From NCBI GenBank assembly GCA_015501585.1, contig JADNRY010000119.1, forward strand, positions 121,903 through 185,902: DNA of 64,000 nt, read 5' to 3'. The notes beneath the pieces were generated by a model. The model saw only the letters and a list, made by a program, of their open reading frames with translations, had not been told where the DNA came from and ran no database searches. Made by a program: the position numbers and the translations under genes. Shown one piece after another: positions 12,816-25,602 of the stretch (positions within the stretch are counted from its first letter, which is position 1; each line of letters starts with the position of its first letter). This DNA is from Rhodocollybia butyracea. Taxonomy: Eukaryota; Basidiomycota; Agaricomycetes; Agaricales; Omphalotaceae.

Positions 12816-14230
12816 AATTTGATTAGGACGTTACATGATAACTGTAAGACCTAATGAGTTTCACGTATCGTGGCCTTGGAAGGAGGCTGTGACCGGAGAG
12901 GCAGTCTTGCTTTTCGCATGTTCAATATATGTAAACGCTGGGAAAATTCTGCCACCATATATTGACTGCGAGGGAAGATTGCTAGACGTCCGTTCAAGAA
13001 CGGTAGTCTTGGATGAAAAGCGGCAATGAGAGTGTCAGACCCGTCATTCAAAGTCAACTGCAGAAAATCAGGGTAGAATTAGTCGTGTTCATGAAGTTTA
13101 GACTGAAGAATGCGTACATCTGCATATGTAGCTCGGAATCCGGAACGTTATTTGTATACCATCCCCACTAGTAAACACAGAATCAGTTCGTCGGATAAGG
13201 TAACATCAATTTTCGGTAGTACTCACCGGCACCAGACACGCTTGCGACAAAAAATTCATGAGGTACTTCCAGCTTATTCACTTATCGCGAACCGCAACAT
13301 AACCTCTCGAATATTCCCCGTTTGATTAGAGCAATATATAGATAAAGTCGGTTTGGACTCCTGTACCACGACGAGGTAATGCGGGGAGAGAAGTGTATAC
13401 CGACATCTTCATTGCCATGTAGGTCGTTATCAGTGCCGGAAACAAGAAACATTGTACTGTCATCGACTGAAGGTGGAGACTCGCTCAGGGATGTTCAAGC
13501 TTTGTTTGACGATTGTTCTGGTGTTTCGGTGAGTGAATCATGTATGGCTTTGGTGGTTCTAGTCGGAGACAACGTGTACACAAAACAGTAGAGCCTAGGG
13601 CGCCGCAGTACGTATTTCGATTACATTTCCAAAGGCCCCTGGGAGCCGATAGAGGTTGACCGACATGGGTTACCAGCAATAATGAGGGTAAGAAAGAAGG
13701 ATCATGCCGTATGAAAAAGACTATGGAAGGTTATTCAGAGGTCAACAGATATAGCGGTAGAATTGGAGATAGCGCACCATGCGTCCGACACGCCATGCAA
13801 CGTACTCCTGCATAGTCGTCCTAGCTGTGGTTGGAACAGCGCATCCTCCGGAATTGTGAGAACACAGAGCGTAGCACGATCCATCGAGTTTTGAGTTGTT
13901 ACTTTTGCGCCTTAGCCAGGATGAGTACAGTTTCATCGAGACTCTGGAGACGCAGGTTTCTCCTACTACATGCAAATACACGAAAACAAGTCAACGACTG
14001 CTACAGAGTCTCGCCTGGTCAGTAAAAAAAAACACAAACTGGCTAATAAGCATACCTAAGTTCGACAGTCTTTTATAGGATGAGTTTCTGCTCGTCGAAG
14101 ACCGAATCCTGAAGCTTGAAGATTTGTTAACCTATTTTGGACGTTGTTTCCAAGATGCGAATAAGCGCGCAAGCTTTTGGCGCTGATGCCAAGTCGTCTC
14201 AATTACCATCGGAGTAACCATCCAGCGCTC
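12804..14230. repeat. Diverged duplicated segment, copy Y (internally inverted relative to copy X)
   Basis: Counterpart of 1-1540. The start is direct (12804-13040), the middle (13195-13600) is inverted relative to copy X, and the end (about 13850-14200) is direct again. The inverted part carries the better-preserved 66-codon frame ending at 13591 with a 'LFDDCSGVSVSESC' stretch. Unknown family. Confidence 0.6.
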
Positions 14231-14377
14231 AGCGTTGAGTTGGCCTATGGTTTCGAATGGGATATCGAGTTATACTAGGCATAGCTTGGGTCCTGGATTA
14301 TATAAATAACTAAAGATCCATAGCTTTCGCCTAGCGACGGGAAAACAGTATCAAACACTACACACAGAGAGATCTAG

Positions 14378-16193
14378 TTAAACCTGAATTCCGTTCGTCC
14401 CAGCAACTACTACTCTCAAACCCTCCTTGTCTAGAATTTGCAGCGGTTTATATGCTCCCGCGTCAACTTCTCACCAATTAAAATTGAGAACAACTGACCG
14501 TATACACTCCCTGCCCATCGTAGACATTGTCACAGCAAGATCCGAACCAGGTTTATACCAGCGCGATAAGACCATGCCAACAAAACCGGAGTCATCAAAT
14601 GTTCCAGTAGCCTGGGAAAACAGATGAAGAGTGCGTAGTTTCACATGGAAGTGGATTCATGCTGGTAGTGGTAGTGGTAGTATAACCGACGTGGTCCCAT
14701 TTAGGAACTGCCGGGGCCCCAGCTACATGTATCACACCAAATACATGCCTGGGATGCATAGTCTCCACGATGCTGTGATCAGCACTCGCCGTACCGTCTC
14801 ACAATGTCGAGACTAAACATGATCTAAAAAGAAGGCGCTCTAACCGTATACACAGTTTACAAAGATATATGCTGAGTTAGGCTCGAGATCAAGTGCGAAG
14901 TGATTGGACTGGATCTGGACTCCTGTGGATTGTAGTCATCAATTTCGAAGTGGAGTAGAGAAGGTATGACTTGAAGGACTGCGCAAAGGTCTAAATCAGA
15001 GAGAGATACCTTGCGGAGGGTGAACGAGGTGATCATACAAGATGATCTGGATATGAATGAAATCAAAGTTGCGGTTCGCCAAGGACCTGGAGCCTCCTGA
15101 CTACTCTCTAACACAATCTCATTCAAGGAAGGTAAGTCAAAGGATAACAACACCATTTCCAAGTAGGATTTTCCATACTCTTGCCTAATAGTAAGAGATG
15201 TGATGTTGCGCCATATATAATGTGCACCATCAGTCTTCGTGACCCCTAAGTTCAAGAGATTTAACTGAAGGGCATCTGTATAGGGTATCCCCCAGTTTTG
15301 ACCCATTGAACTGGAGATTGAGATGACGAATTTGATGGTATGGGGCCTTACTCGATGGAGGCATGTCGGTAGTGGCAAGTGCAGTGAGTCTCGGAGCATG
15401 CTCGAAGCAATCCAAGTCAGGCATCGTTCGCCAATCACAGATATCCAACTCCGCAAGTAAAGGAAAATCCAACCCGGACATTATCTCATGGTCTGTAAGG
15501 GAGTAATTCCCACGATATGTGAAAGTTTTCCAGCGGCGAGCGTGCTGCGTCAGGTCGTAGACTACAGAGGGAAACTCATCTTCATCCTCAAGTGCACCAT
15601 GTATAACCAGCATAATCCTCAACGGCCAATCGCCCGACCTCTCCAAATATCGGGTATGTATCAATAAAACCCGCCTGATCCTCCCCCTCGTCCCAAGTGG
15701 CCGTGTGTATCTCCACCGCAAAGTTAGCCCACAAACTAGGTGACGACAGTGTCAGTGCACGCCATCGGAAGCATACTGAGCTGATTGCCATTGTAGGGAG
15801 GTAGGTGATGACAGGAGATGTAAGTTCGGTGGACGGTTTTTTGTCTGACAACCACGGGTAACTCTGGAGGAGATTTTCTTCGCACACATACTGGAAGACA
15901 TGCAGCAAAATTTCGTTGGACAGCTTCCGCATCGGAGACAGTAGCGAGCGTAGCTTGGCCCGCTGGGTCTCCAGTCGTTGTTTCTCGGCCTGAAGAACCA
16001 CGATTTGCTTGTGGAGAGCTTCGATATCTTCATCAGCTACAGCCAGTATCTCCTTAAGCTCATTTGCTTGCTCTGGGCTAACCATGGATGGTCCGAATTC
16101 CGAACAAAGTTTTTGTTCCAGATCTGCCAGTTCCGCTGAGCTGAGGTTCATGTGAATTTTCATAGGAGCACATGGCGAATCTGGTGAAGCCAT
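14378..16193 (-). pseudogene. F-box gene copy 1, broken
   Basis: The N-terminal 180 codons match the intact copy at 18491-20170, including the F-box core 'LSPMRKLSNEILLHVFQYVCEEN'. The frame shifts near 15670, where it moves to a frame reading 'RYLERSGDWPL', and again near 15280. The C-terminal part is split by a 210-bp insertion at 14665-14874, after which a segment matching the last ~95 codons continues to the family stop position at 14378. Start ATG at 16191-16193 matches the other copies. No full product is possible. Confidence 0.85.
14665..14874. mobile_element. ~204-bp insertion with a 6-bp target duplication in F-box copy 1
   Basis: The other two copies read straight through this point. 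Here the repeated hexamer atgctg (14659-14664 and 14869-14874) flanks about 204 bp of unrelated sequence starting with three 'ggtagt' units. No terminal inverted repeats or coding sequence were seen, so the element type is unknown. Confidence 0.55.
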
Positions 16194-16625
16194 GGAAATG
16201 AATAAGCGCGCAAAGTTTTTGGCGCCAACTACTAGTAGCATCCGACTCTACAGTTACACTACTTTTAGGATCGACACTTGAGGCTTGGGCATGCGACTCA
16301 TACGAAAATGTTTACTCGAACAACTCTAGATATCGACTATTGCGGCCGGATGAAATCTGCAAAAAGGGTGCAAAATACACGCAATCGGAAAACAAACCTA
16401 CCTACAATGACACCCTCAGTATCGCTCATACGCATCCCAAATGATCATCAAGGACTTGGGAAGCAAACTAATATGCGAATCGGTGTCCTTGCTCCCATAT
16501 GAAGGCAAGATGCCATGGTCTCATGCTATCACCCGGGCCTTCACTCAGGGGAAGAATTTCATTCGAAGACTATACCCCGGCGATATGAACACGACAGATA
16601 GAACTAATGTAAACCAGGAAGCAAA
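16194..16625. other. Intergenic spacer between F-box copies
   Basis: Contains the upstream region of copy 1, with a 'gaataagcgcgcaa..ttttggcgc' phrase at 16199-16226 that also occurs at 14156-14181. No gene seen. Confidence 0.5.
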
Positions 16626-18252
16626 TTAAACCTGAACCCCATTTGTCCCTACCACTACCACTCTCAAACCCTCCTTATCTAAAATCCGCAGCGGTTTATA
16701 CACTTCCGCGTCAACCTTTCGGCTACGAAACTTGACCGTATACACTCCCTTCCCATCGCAAACATTGTTGCAGAAAGATCCGAACCAGGTCTAAACCAGC
16801 GTGATTCGACCATCCTAACAAAAGCGGAGTCATCGAATGGTCCGGTTTTGAGTTGGGAAACCAGACGAAGAGTGTGTAGTTTCGGAACAAGGGAGATTGA
16901 GGTGGATTCACACGGATTTAGGCTTGAGATGAGATGTGAAGTGATTGGGCTGCGCTGAGCCTGTACATCCCTTTTGTGATCCTTGATTTCGAGATGGAGC
17001 AGAGAAGGCATGACTTGAAGGGCTGCGATAAGGTCCAAATCGGAGGCAGATGTACGGTGGAGGGCAAATGTGGAGATCATACAAGATGATCTGGTTATGA
17101 AGGAAGCAAAAGTCTCTGTCAGCCACGGGACCTTCCACCAACCATCTAACACAATCACATTCAAGGAAGGCAAGTTGAAGGATAACAATACCTTTTCCAG
17201 CAGATATGAGTCCTCATAACCTCTTCTAATAGTAAGCGACGTGATGTTGGGCCATGTGTAATGCGCACCATGCTGCAAATCATAGTCGTGGTAACTCTCG
17301 AGTTCAAGAGATTTGACTGAATGGCATCTATGTAACATATCCGGCAATTCCAAGTTATGATACTGGATACTGAGATGAAGAAGTTGATGGTATGAGACCT
17401 TGGAGGTGGGCACCTCGGGAGCGTCAAGTACAGAGAGCCTTGAGCATGTTCAAAGCGATCCAAGTCAGACGAGATATGATGGTCCTGGATGCTATCACTG
17501 AAAATGTCCAACTCTACAAGTAAAGGAAAGTGCAACCCGGACAGTATCTTGTACTCTGTAAGCGAATAGGTTCCCCAATACGCGAAAGTTTGCCAACGGC
17601 AAGAGCACTGTGTCAGGTAGATTAGGGATGGGATCTCTGGTTCATGACAAGGTGCACCCTTTATTTCGAGTGTAACCCTCAATGGCCAATCACCCGATCT
17701 CTCTAAATATCGAGCAACAGTATCAGTGAAACCAACCAGGGTCCCCACTTGGTCCAACGTAGCAATGTGCGTCTCCACCTCTAGATTAGTCCATAAACTA
17801 GGTGACGAGAGCGCAAGGGTACGCCAACGTGAGCATACTGAGCTGATTGCCATTGTAGGGAGATAGATAATGACGGGAGATGTAAGTTTGGTGGACGGTT
17901 TCTCGTCTGATAGCCACGGGTAGCTCTGAAGAATATTTTCTTCGCACACATACTGGAAAACATGCAACAAGATTTCGTTTGACAGCTTGCGCATCGGCGA
18001 CAGGAGAGAGCATAGCTTGGCCCGCTGGATCTCGAGTCGTTGTTTTTCAGCCTGAACAGCCTCAGAGTGGTGATCCTCTATGTCTTTATCAGCCAACGCC
18101 AGTATCTCTTTGAGCTCTTCTGCTCGCTCTGGGCTAACAACGAATGGTCCATATTCCGAACGAAGTTTGTTTTCCAGATGAGCCAGTTCCGCAGCGTTTA
18201 GATTTACGCGTATTTTCAAAGGCTGAGCGCACGGCGGATCCGGCGAGGCCAT
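16626..18252 (-). pseudogene. F-box gene copy 2, broken
   Basis: About 275 N-terminal codons are open from the ATG at 18252 and closely match copy 3, including the F-box core at about residues 85-110. Near 17430 the frame shifts after 'SDLDRFEHA', and the remainder is in another frame beginning 'TSKVSYHQLLHLSIQY'. A second break near 16735 comes from a short deletion relative to copy 3 and replaces the conserved tail. The family stop position is 16626-16628. Two frame breaks make a functional product unlikely, although a truncated F-box protein could still be made from the intact 5' part. Confidence 0.85.
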
Positions 18253-18490
18253 AAGAGTAGTAAGCGATGTACCTGTGGACCTTCGCCAGCCACTTGAAGT
18301 GGTGGTTCGCGAGATTCAAAGATAAGTTCGTTCGTGACAACCACTCGGGTCACGTGATTAATGGCCGTCATTCCGGCGACTCGCGAGCCGTTTGTTCAGA
18401 TGCAAAAATTCGACACATTAGCAAGAAAATCTCATCTAAAGACTACACGCTGGCAGTACGAACACATGCTAGCATAAACAAACAAGCAAA

Positions 18491-20170
18491 TTAAACCTGA
18501 ATTCCATTCGTCCCGGAAACTACCACTCTCAAGCCCTCCTTGTCTAGGATCCGTAGCGGTTTGTAAACTTCCGGGTCAACCTCTCGCCAACCAAACTTGA
18601 GAACAACTGACCGTATACAGTGTCTGCCCATCGCAAACATTGTCGCACAAAGATCTGATCCAGGTCTGAACCAACGTGATTCGATCATGCTAAGAAAACT
18701 GGAGTCGTCGAACGCTCCAGTATCAAGCTTGGAAACTAGATGAAGAGTGTGTAGTTTCGGAACTAAGCAGACAGAGGTGGATTCACACTGAATCAGGCTT
18801 GAGATGAGGCGTGAAGTGATTGAACTGCGCTGAGTCTGTACATGTTCATCATCCCATTTGTGGTCCTTGATTTCGAGATGAAGTAGAGAGGGCATGACTC
18901 GAAGGGCTGCGATAAAGTCCGAATCGGAGAGAGATATACTGTGGAGGGTGAATGTGGTGATCATACAAGATGATCTGGATATAAATGAAATAAAAGTCTC
19001 TGTCGGCCAGGCGCCCCTCCAACAACCATCTAGCACAATCACGTCCAAAGAAGGTAAGTCAAAGGATGAGAACACCCTTTCCACATATGAGACGTCATCA
19101 TCATCATCTGTCCTGAAAGTAAGCGATGTGATGTTTCGCCATGTGTAATGTGCACCATGATCTGGGGTATGGTCTTCTTCTTCTTCTTCTTCGTAATTCT
19201 TGAATCCAAGAGATTCAACTGAAGGGCATCTGTGTAGTATTTCTGCCAATTCTAGGTTTCTATACTGGAGATCGAGATGACGAAGTTGATGGTATGGAGC
19301 CTTGGATGTAGCCAACTCGGTAGTTGTAAGCGCACAAAGCTTTGGAGCGTATTCAAAGCGATCCAAGTCAGGCGTTTGCTCCCAATCTAATACACTGAAA
19401 ATACACAACTCTGTGAGTAAAGGAAAATGCAGTCCAGACAATATCTCGTAATTTTCAAGCGAGTAAGTTCCCCAATACGAGAAAGTTTCCCAACGGCAAG
19501 CGTGCTGTGTCAGATAATTTAGGGATGGGATCTCTGTTTCGTGATGAGGCCCAGGTGTGCCACCTATTTCGAGCGCGATCTTCAATGGCCAATCACCCGA
19601 TCTCTCCAAATATCGAGCAACAGTATCGATGAAACCAAGTAGAATTTTCGATTGGTCCAAGGTAGCAGTGTGCGTCTCCACCGTTAGGTTAGCCCACAAA
19701 CTAGGTGATGATAATGCAAGTGTACGCCAACGTGAGCACACTGAGCTGATCGCCATTGTGGGGAGGTAGGTGATGACAGGAGATCTGAGTTTTGTCCAAG
19801 GTTGCTGCTCTGAGAGCCATGGGTAGCTCTGGAGGATATTTTCTTTGCACGCATACTGGAAGATATGCAATAAAATTTCATTGGATAGTTTGCGCATCGG
19901 TGACAGGAGAGAGCGTAGCTTGGCCCGCTGGATCTCGAGTCGTTGTCTGTTGGCCTGAATGGCCTGGAGGCGAGCCACCTCAGAATCATGATCCTCGATG
20001 TCTTTATCAGCCAGCGCCAGTATCTCTTTGAGCTCTTCTGCTCGCTCTGGGCTAACAACGAATGGTCCATATTCCGAACGAAGTTTGTCTTCCAGATGAG
20101 CTAGTTCCGCAGTGTTTAGATTTATGCGTATATTCAAGGGCTGAGCGCACGGCGGATCCAGCGAGGCCAT
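18491..20170 (-). CDS. F-box protein, intact copy 3
   Basis: A single uninterrupted 559-codon exon. Residues 15-80 are charged and partly coiled-coil-like ('EELKEILALADKDIEDHDSE'). An F-box-like core follows at about 85-130 ('LLSPMRKLSNEILLHIFQYA'), with a 'VCSRWRTLALSSPSLWANL' segment typical of basidiomycete F-box proteins. The remaining ~400 residues show leucine-rich spacing. F-box proteins recruit substrates to SCF ubiquitin ligases through Skp1, and the C-terminal part would select the target, which is unknown. It is the only open copy of three tandem genes, and the 5' flanks of copies 2 and 3 are also similar ('gggtcac.tgattaatg'). A run of acidic codons near 19170 is a slippage-prone tract. 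Confidence 0.85.
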   Translation of the reverse strand: MASLDPPCAQPLNIRINLNTAELAHLEDKLRSEYGPFVVSPERAEELKEILALADKDIEDHDSEVARLQAIQANRQRLEIQRAKLRSLLSPMRKLSNEILLHIFQYACKENILQSYPWLSEQQPWTKLRSPVITYLPTMAISSVCSRWRTLALSSPSLWANLTVETHTATLDQSKILLGFIDTVARYLERSGDWPLKIALEIGGTPGPHHETEIPSLNYLTQHACRWETFSYWGTYSLENYEILSGLHFPLLTELCIFSVLDWEQTPDLDRFEYAPKLCALTTTELATSKAPYHQLRHLDLQYRNLELAEILHRCPSVESLGFKNYEEEEEEDHTPDHGAHYTWRNITSLTFRTDDDDDVSYVERVFSSFDLPSLDVIVLDGCWRGAWPTETFISFISRSSCMITTFTLHSISLSDSDFIAALRVMPSLLHLEIKDHKWDDEHVQTQRSSITSRLISSLIQCESTSVCLVPKLHTLHLVSKLDTGAFDDSSFLSMIESRWFRPGSDLCATMFAMGRHCIRSVVLKFGWREVDPEVYKPLRILDKEGLRVVVSGTNGIQV

Positions 20171-21904
20171 AGGAATAGTAAGCGATGTAACTAAATCTGT
20201 GTGTGGTTTGCAAAGAAAAGTCCGTTCGCGACAACTCGGGTCACATGATTAATGAATCCGGCGGGCCGTTCACCCAACTTTTCTCGTCAAATTTTCGTCT
20301 TGTTTAGCGATCTGTAACAAAATTCAAGCAAGTGCAGCTATGATAAGTTGATAGCTGGTACTTAATGACAGTACGTCTCCATAGTAGCGTACCTCCAGTC
20401 CCCTCTCACCCCAAACGATGTCAGAAAGCTATGAAACTAATACTCATAGCATAACGATCGTTCAGTGAGGAGTTGAGTATGACTGAATTCCATAACGTCC
20501 TTCTTGAGTAAAATACCATCCATTACCTTCTTGACAACATTCATCCTTAGCTATCTTCACGAGCCAAGACCCACTGTCAAAAACGGTTAGTATAACCTCT
20601 TCAAACTCCCCTTCGTGCCACAGGCAAGACCAAACGTACGCGATATAAGTACGTGCTTCTTGACCACTGCGGCCGTGGTCAGCAGGCCCTTTGTTTATTC
20701 ATTTGGTTTGCTATATTAGTCTAGGACCACCCAAGTCTCCGTAGTCGGCAAAAGGAAGTTCAATGTATTCCACCTTTTCATATCCCAATTTGCCTCCATG
20801 GAAAAATGGGGCACTCACCCACTTTTTTATTTCCGCGCTGACATTCATTGAGCAATGTTGCTGTATACATAGCTGTATACATAGCTGACGGGGAAATCCT
20901 AATCTGGGTTGATAACGAGAAATTAAAATCGACTCACCTTTAAATTTTTTGGATCATCATGATCCTATCCGTTCCAGACCTTTGTTGTACACCACCGTCA
21001 CGGTCGCGGCTCTCATTTCCGATTCCATGTACCCGGTCCACACTGTACTGAACTCGCACAAGGAGATGTACGAGTATGACCAATGTTCCTCCTCTCGCAG
21101 AGAATCATGTAGAACAATTACCGTCTGCTACGACTTGCTGGCCCAGAAGTTATGCTTCATAGTATAGACTTAAGTTTCTGTAAAAGGATCTCTCAGTTCG
21201 AGTAACCACGTACAAGTCTTTCTTCGCTGTACAAAGATCACCACCACTCATGGTATTACTAGCCTAGTAACCGGCCAAGTGGTCTCCAGAAAGGCAGCTG
21301 TGGCGCGCGCTATGGGCGCAGCGTCATACTCTAGGCTATATTTGGTTCTGCGCTCCTCTCATAATCCACTCATGCATGCCTTGCCGCTAACAGCACTTGG
21401 ACATGGAGTACTCGTACTCGTACTTAATATTGCCAAAACTTTAACTATTATTGAGCTGACAATTATATCTATAGGATATGCTCGTTGCTCTGTACCAACT
21501 CGGTACTCTCCGTGGGCCAACGAAGTTACCCCTTTCATTCAAACCAAGCGCAAGACATCAATTTTTTCTCTTCCATCTTGCCCTCCCTAGGTAGTTCCGC
21601 CGCTATTGTCCCGGTTTCGACTCTATTCATTCACCTGTTCTCCTCCTTTATCTCCGATATTGAACCCATACCCGACGAGTCTACGAGGTCAGTGAACATC
21701 TCTTTGTATAGGTATTTTCGTAGATTTCGCTTTCCATTCAGTCTTTCCCCTAGCTAGGAACACAAATTTTCACACCTCGCAAGATATCAGTTTCTTCGAT
21801 GAAATCGATTCTACCGCAAAATGATTAAAACCCTATCCAACCTTTGAGGTAAGAGACTCACTACCTTTTGCGATGGGCGATAAACTTTGCTTCCAGTTCG
21901 TTCC
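20171..21904. other. No supported gene
   Basis: About 1.7 kb with small ORFs only. A short tandem 'tgtatacatagc' duplication lies at 20860-20885. Nothing else is recognised. Confidence 0.4.
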
Positions 21905-22225
21905 CTCCACGACCTCGAAACTCTTCCGCAATCTGTTTCATCGATGATGTCGACTCGATCATGAGAGGTAAACGCACTCTATACTTTGTTACACCAGGTC
22001 ACCTCACTTATACTAGACGGTCTCAAAAGTCGCTCCAACATCATTCTCATGGGCTACTAACTAACCTAGCTCGATTATCGTTTCAATTGTGTAGTTGACA
22101 CTGGTATATCTGACCAAACGGGTCGTCTCAAGATTCTCTGAATATGTAGTTCATAAATCGCCCGTCAATCTACAGGCAGTCCCTTACTCTGTTCCCTACT
22201 GTTCAATTCCATCACTCCCCGAACC
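21905..22225 (+). pseudogene. CDC48/p97 AAA-ATPase relic
   Basis: The plus strand reads 'RNSSAICFIDDVDSI' at about 21913-21960, close to the Walker B region of CDC48 ('KNSPAIIFIDEIDSI'). About 90 bases on, in another frame, it reads 'VTSLILDGLKSRSNIILMG' (about 21999-22055), close to the following CDC48 block ('LLTLMDGLKSRSNVIVM'). A weaker trace of the 'NSIDPALRR' segment follows near 22205. The blocks are in the right order and spacing, but the frame is broken and a stop follows. CDC48 is the ubiquitin-selective unfoldase, so this is a fragment, not the working gene. The comparison is from memory of the family. Confidence 0.6.
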
Positions 22226-22282
22226 CTCGATGTTACCCTGTTTACGCATCCACTATCGGCGTCTGGATCAAGTGGCAAAGTC

Positions 22283-22440
22283 AGGGAAGTATGGAAAGCA
22301 AGAAGGGCCTGCCACGTCGGATCATCATTTTTGACGTAGCCGAACTGATGGTGCCAAATCGGGACATGGACCTCGGGCACTCATTGTAATTATGTAAATC
22401 TAATCCTACTTATTTATCGCCGCCGTTTACAAATATCTTC
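22283..22440 (+). repeat. Inverted copy of the 3' end of the HIT gene
   Basis: About 94 bases (22287-22380) match the reverse complement of 24409-24505 with roughly four mismatches, and weaker similarity continues through 'aattatgtaaat' into the flank. The copy encodes 'KKGLPRRIIIFDVAELMVPN', the same peptide as the original in the opposite orientation. The two arms lie about 2 kb apart. Confidence 0.75.
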
Positions 22441-24349
22441 CCGTTACTCTCTTCGTTGAATGCCCTAAGTTAAGAATACAAGGCTAAAATACAAGGCTAA
22501 GTGCCCTGTGTATGCTGGAACAGATAGAACATGTCGCGTCCACCTGTCCATCACTGGAGCCAGGCCACGTGATGGAAAGTACACTAGATTAGCCTGTACA
22601 TAGCATAGTAGCTTAACCTAATACTACCAGCTTTACCGCTAGCCAGCGAGCCTTGGGCATACTGGCAGTGGACCCCTTCCTCTCTAATACTTACCCATGA
22701 CTATTCAATACCGTCGGAAACAATAATCAAAGCACTACCCATATACTTAGTACTGTTTCCGAGTCTTCCAATTAGTACTCTCAGCAGAGCTACATGATAC
22801 AAAATGCAAGGCCAGCTTCAAAAAAATCACAGCCTGATGAACCGGATCCTGAAATGTGATGAGTTTAACTAATATGCCCACTAAATCTGAAGTCATAATT
22901 GCCTGCAGGTCCAGTAATAGAAACTTGTGCTCAAAGTTAATTGTAGTCCAGCCATGATCCTTGCCATGATCTCCAGTACTTGTGTCACTATTTTAAACTA
23001 AACTGAAAAATCTGTGCAGATCTCACTTCTCTTCTAGCTCTCAAACAAACATCTCCATATTCTGTAGTCATTCTTCTCCCTTGTGAAACTAGTTAACTCG
23101 CTATCCTCGACTCCAGTGACACATTGAGTGAAACAACTGCCAGGGTGCAAAGCCAAATCTACTCTATATTAAGTACAATGACTCGGTAAAGTAATTTAGC
23201 GAATGATAAAGGAAAAATACTTATTTAGTACCGACGGAATACGGATAGAGAAAGGGAGAAACATTGCCCATGCGTGAATGTGATAGCGGGAGCCAAACTC
23301 CCCTGACACAGACCATACAGATAGTCGACATCCCTGTAGGCTGTCATGAGCACAGTACCTTTTATCAGCCAGTCAGTGACAGAACAGCTGGTAAATACTT
23401 TGCTGTGGTCATGGCAAGTGTGATTTGCCAGACTACATAGACAGTTGTGCATGTAGTTGGCATGTAGCATGACTTGTAAGTAAGTACTATGGATTTACAG
23501 ACTTACTAAATAGGTAAGTAATAGTTACTTATTTCGATAAATCATTTATTCATTTTAAACTTCTTACTTGTATTTAAAGGACTAATTACTTAAAACGAGT
23601 CCTTGGACTCTTTCATCACCTTCTAATAAGCCTTATCATCTCTCTAGTACTTGCGCACTTGTTGGTACTTGTAATCCCATAAGATCTCACTAGAAGACCT
23701 ATTCTCACTTAGAATACTTCGGGCCTTGCTTTGAAACTTTCCCACCTTGAATAGATTGGACTTGGTTCAAGTGTATACATGAGCTGGCTCAAACTAGTGG
23801 ATGCTGACCTTCCCTCGAAAATTGAAGGTCAGAGTGGCTAGTCTAGACTGGCCCTCCTACACGGGAGGCGCAAGCCACAGGAGGAGGGGCCGCCCACTTT
23901 CCCAGTCCAGCACCTCTACTACCTCCGAGTCGGTCCTCACCAGTGTCCCAACGGTGTCACATTGGGTCTCACTTATACGCTTGCTGCTGTGCAGTGATAT
24001 CACCCCCCTGGTCTTCAACCATCCCCGGCAAAAATGCTGGGTCTTCACGGCGGCCCCGTCTTGGGCCCGTCACTTCACTATTTGAAACTCTTCAGTTTCT
24101 GTTAACCAATAGTTAGCTTACTTATCACACATTTACCAACACGAGTTGTTGTACAGTTGTGTACACTGAAGTTAGATTACTTTTCAAGTTCACAGCTGTT
24201 TCCAAAACTTCCTGGCAGAGCATTGACATAGCAAGTTGTACTTGGATGAACTATAACAGTCTAACAGATACCCGATGAATGTGAGGCCATAGCATTAGTT
24301 ATTTAGCATTAACAGTGATAGACTAGCTTAAGGAATTATTGACTTCTTA
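22441..24349. other. AT-rich spacer between inverted copies; no supported gene
   Basis: Only short ORFs. Near 23470-23600 there are several 'acttacttgta/taagtaagta' inverted motifs that could belong to a small MITE, but no ends were resolved. Confidence 0.4.
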
Positions 24350-24449
24350 ATTGACGACAAGAACAGTGCTGATGAATAAATAGCAGTAAATTTACATAAT
24401 TATTCCAGGTGCCCGAGGTCCGTGTCCCGATTTGGCACCATCAGTTCGG

Positions 24450-25602
24450 CTACGTCAAAAACCATGATCCGACGTGGCAGGCCCTTCTTGCTTTCCATAG
24501 GGAAGGGAGGTGAGTGGAAAAACCGGCGATTGAAAATTCTGAAACGGTTGAATAAGCAATGATCATAGAATGGGTACGCCAGAACAACGTACAATGGGTG
24601 TCGCCCTCGGTTTCCGCGTCCAAAACTTCAATCACAGCTCGAGCTGGAATCGTCTTTACATCATGCGCATCAGTGCTAAACCGCCTGAACGTTTCCGACA
24701 AAGGTAAAACATGCATGTGAAGATGCCCGACACTCGAATCCGGCATAGCATGGAACCCAAATACAAAATCCTCAGCATTAAGCGTCCTCAGAGGCACGGA
24801 ACACTCGTCCGCGTACTTGCGTACATCCTTTACGACCTCATTGAACATGGATTTCTGCTCGTGGTCCAGATGCGCTAACACCTGGTCAACATGTTCTGTA
24901 ACAGCGAGATTAATCCTATCGATACACTTTTGTGCCGCCCCAGGTTGAGCCCAAAAAGTCTTGAAATGCGAGATCATTTCATGGATGATAGCACTATCTG
25001 TCAGCGAAACGATGTTGTATACTAAATTCATGATGAGCTCGGTATTTATCGTGTAGAACAGGTCAGCCATACCTTTCTGTGTAGGTATGACAAAGAAATG
25101 GAAGTACGACATGCCTGCAGATGCAGATCTATCTACGTGCCCGGGGTCCCATTCCGCGGAGGCCAGTCGCACGTCATGGCTGCGTTTGTTCCCGATGATG
25201 AGTGATTCTTGGCTTGAGGACAAGATGGAATTGGGTTGATGTAGGGCAAAGTCCTGTGAGGGTAAAATTACTACTGGAATATGAACACGAAAGGGACGTA
25301 TTACTGTGAAAAATGAATCTGAGCGAAGATACGGTTTGTGTTCCGGAGAAAAGACCTTTCCGACGACACTTTCTGGTACAAGGCCACGTCTGCAAATATG
25401 TCACGTCAATGATAGCTCGAGATTACGAGCAGACAAACAGCGCGGTGTATACATGAGCATTGTCGCGACGATGATATGCTTCTAGATCATCCTGCGCTGT
25501 AGCATCCGCCTTGAATGCTTGGCGACGTTCGATGTAGCGCGTCTTGAGCTTGGTGTATTGTGGCTCTTGGAGAAGAAGCTCGAGGGATGGTGGTGTAGCC
25601 AT
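24450..25602 (-). CDS. HIT-domain protein
   Basis: Start ATG at 25600-25602. Exon 1 encodes 'MATPPSLELLLQEPQYTKLK' and ends at 25439. A 49-nt intron (25390-25438) joins it to a long exon that is open through the histidine triad 'VGHLHMHVLPLS' (about residues 274-285). The HxHxH motif is the nucleotide-binding and catalytic signature of the HIT superfamily (nucleotidyl hydrolases and transferases such as HINT, aprataxin and DcpS types). Which substrate is used cannot be told. The C terminus is uncertain. Without further splicing the frame stops at 24450. Alternatively an intron starting in 24580-24596 could join a downstream frame encoding 'KKGLPRRIMVFDVAELMVPN' that stops at 24400, but the strongest donor (GTACGT) does not give the right phase. 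That downstream stretch is duplicated at 22283. Confidence 0.75.
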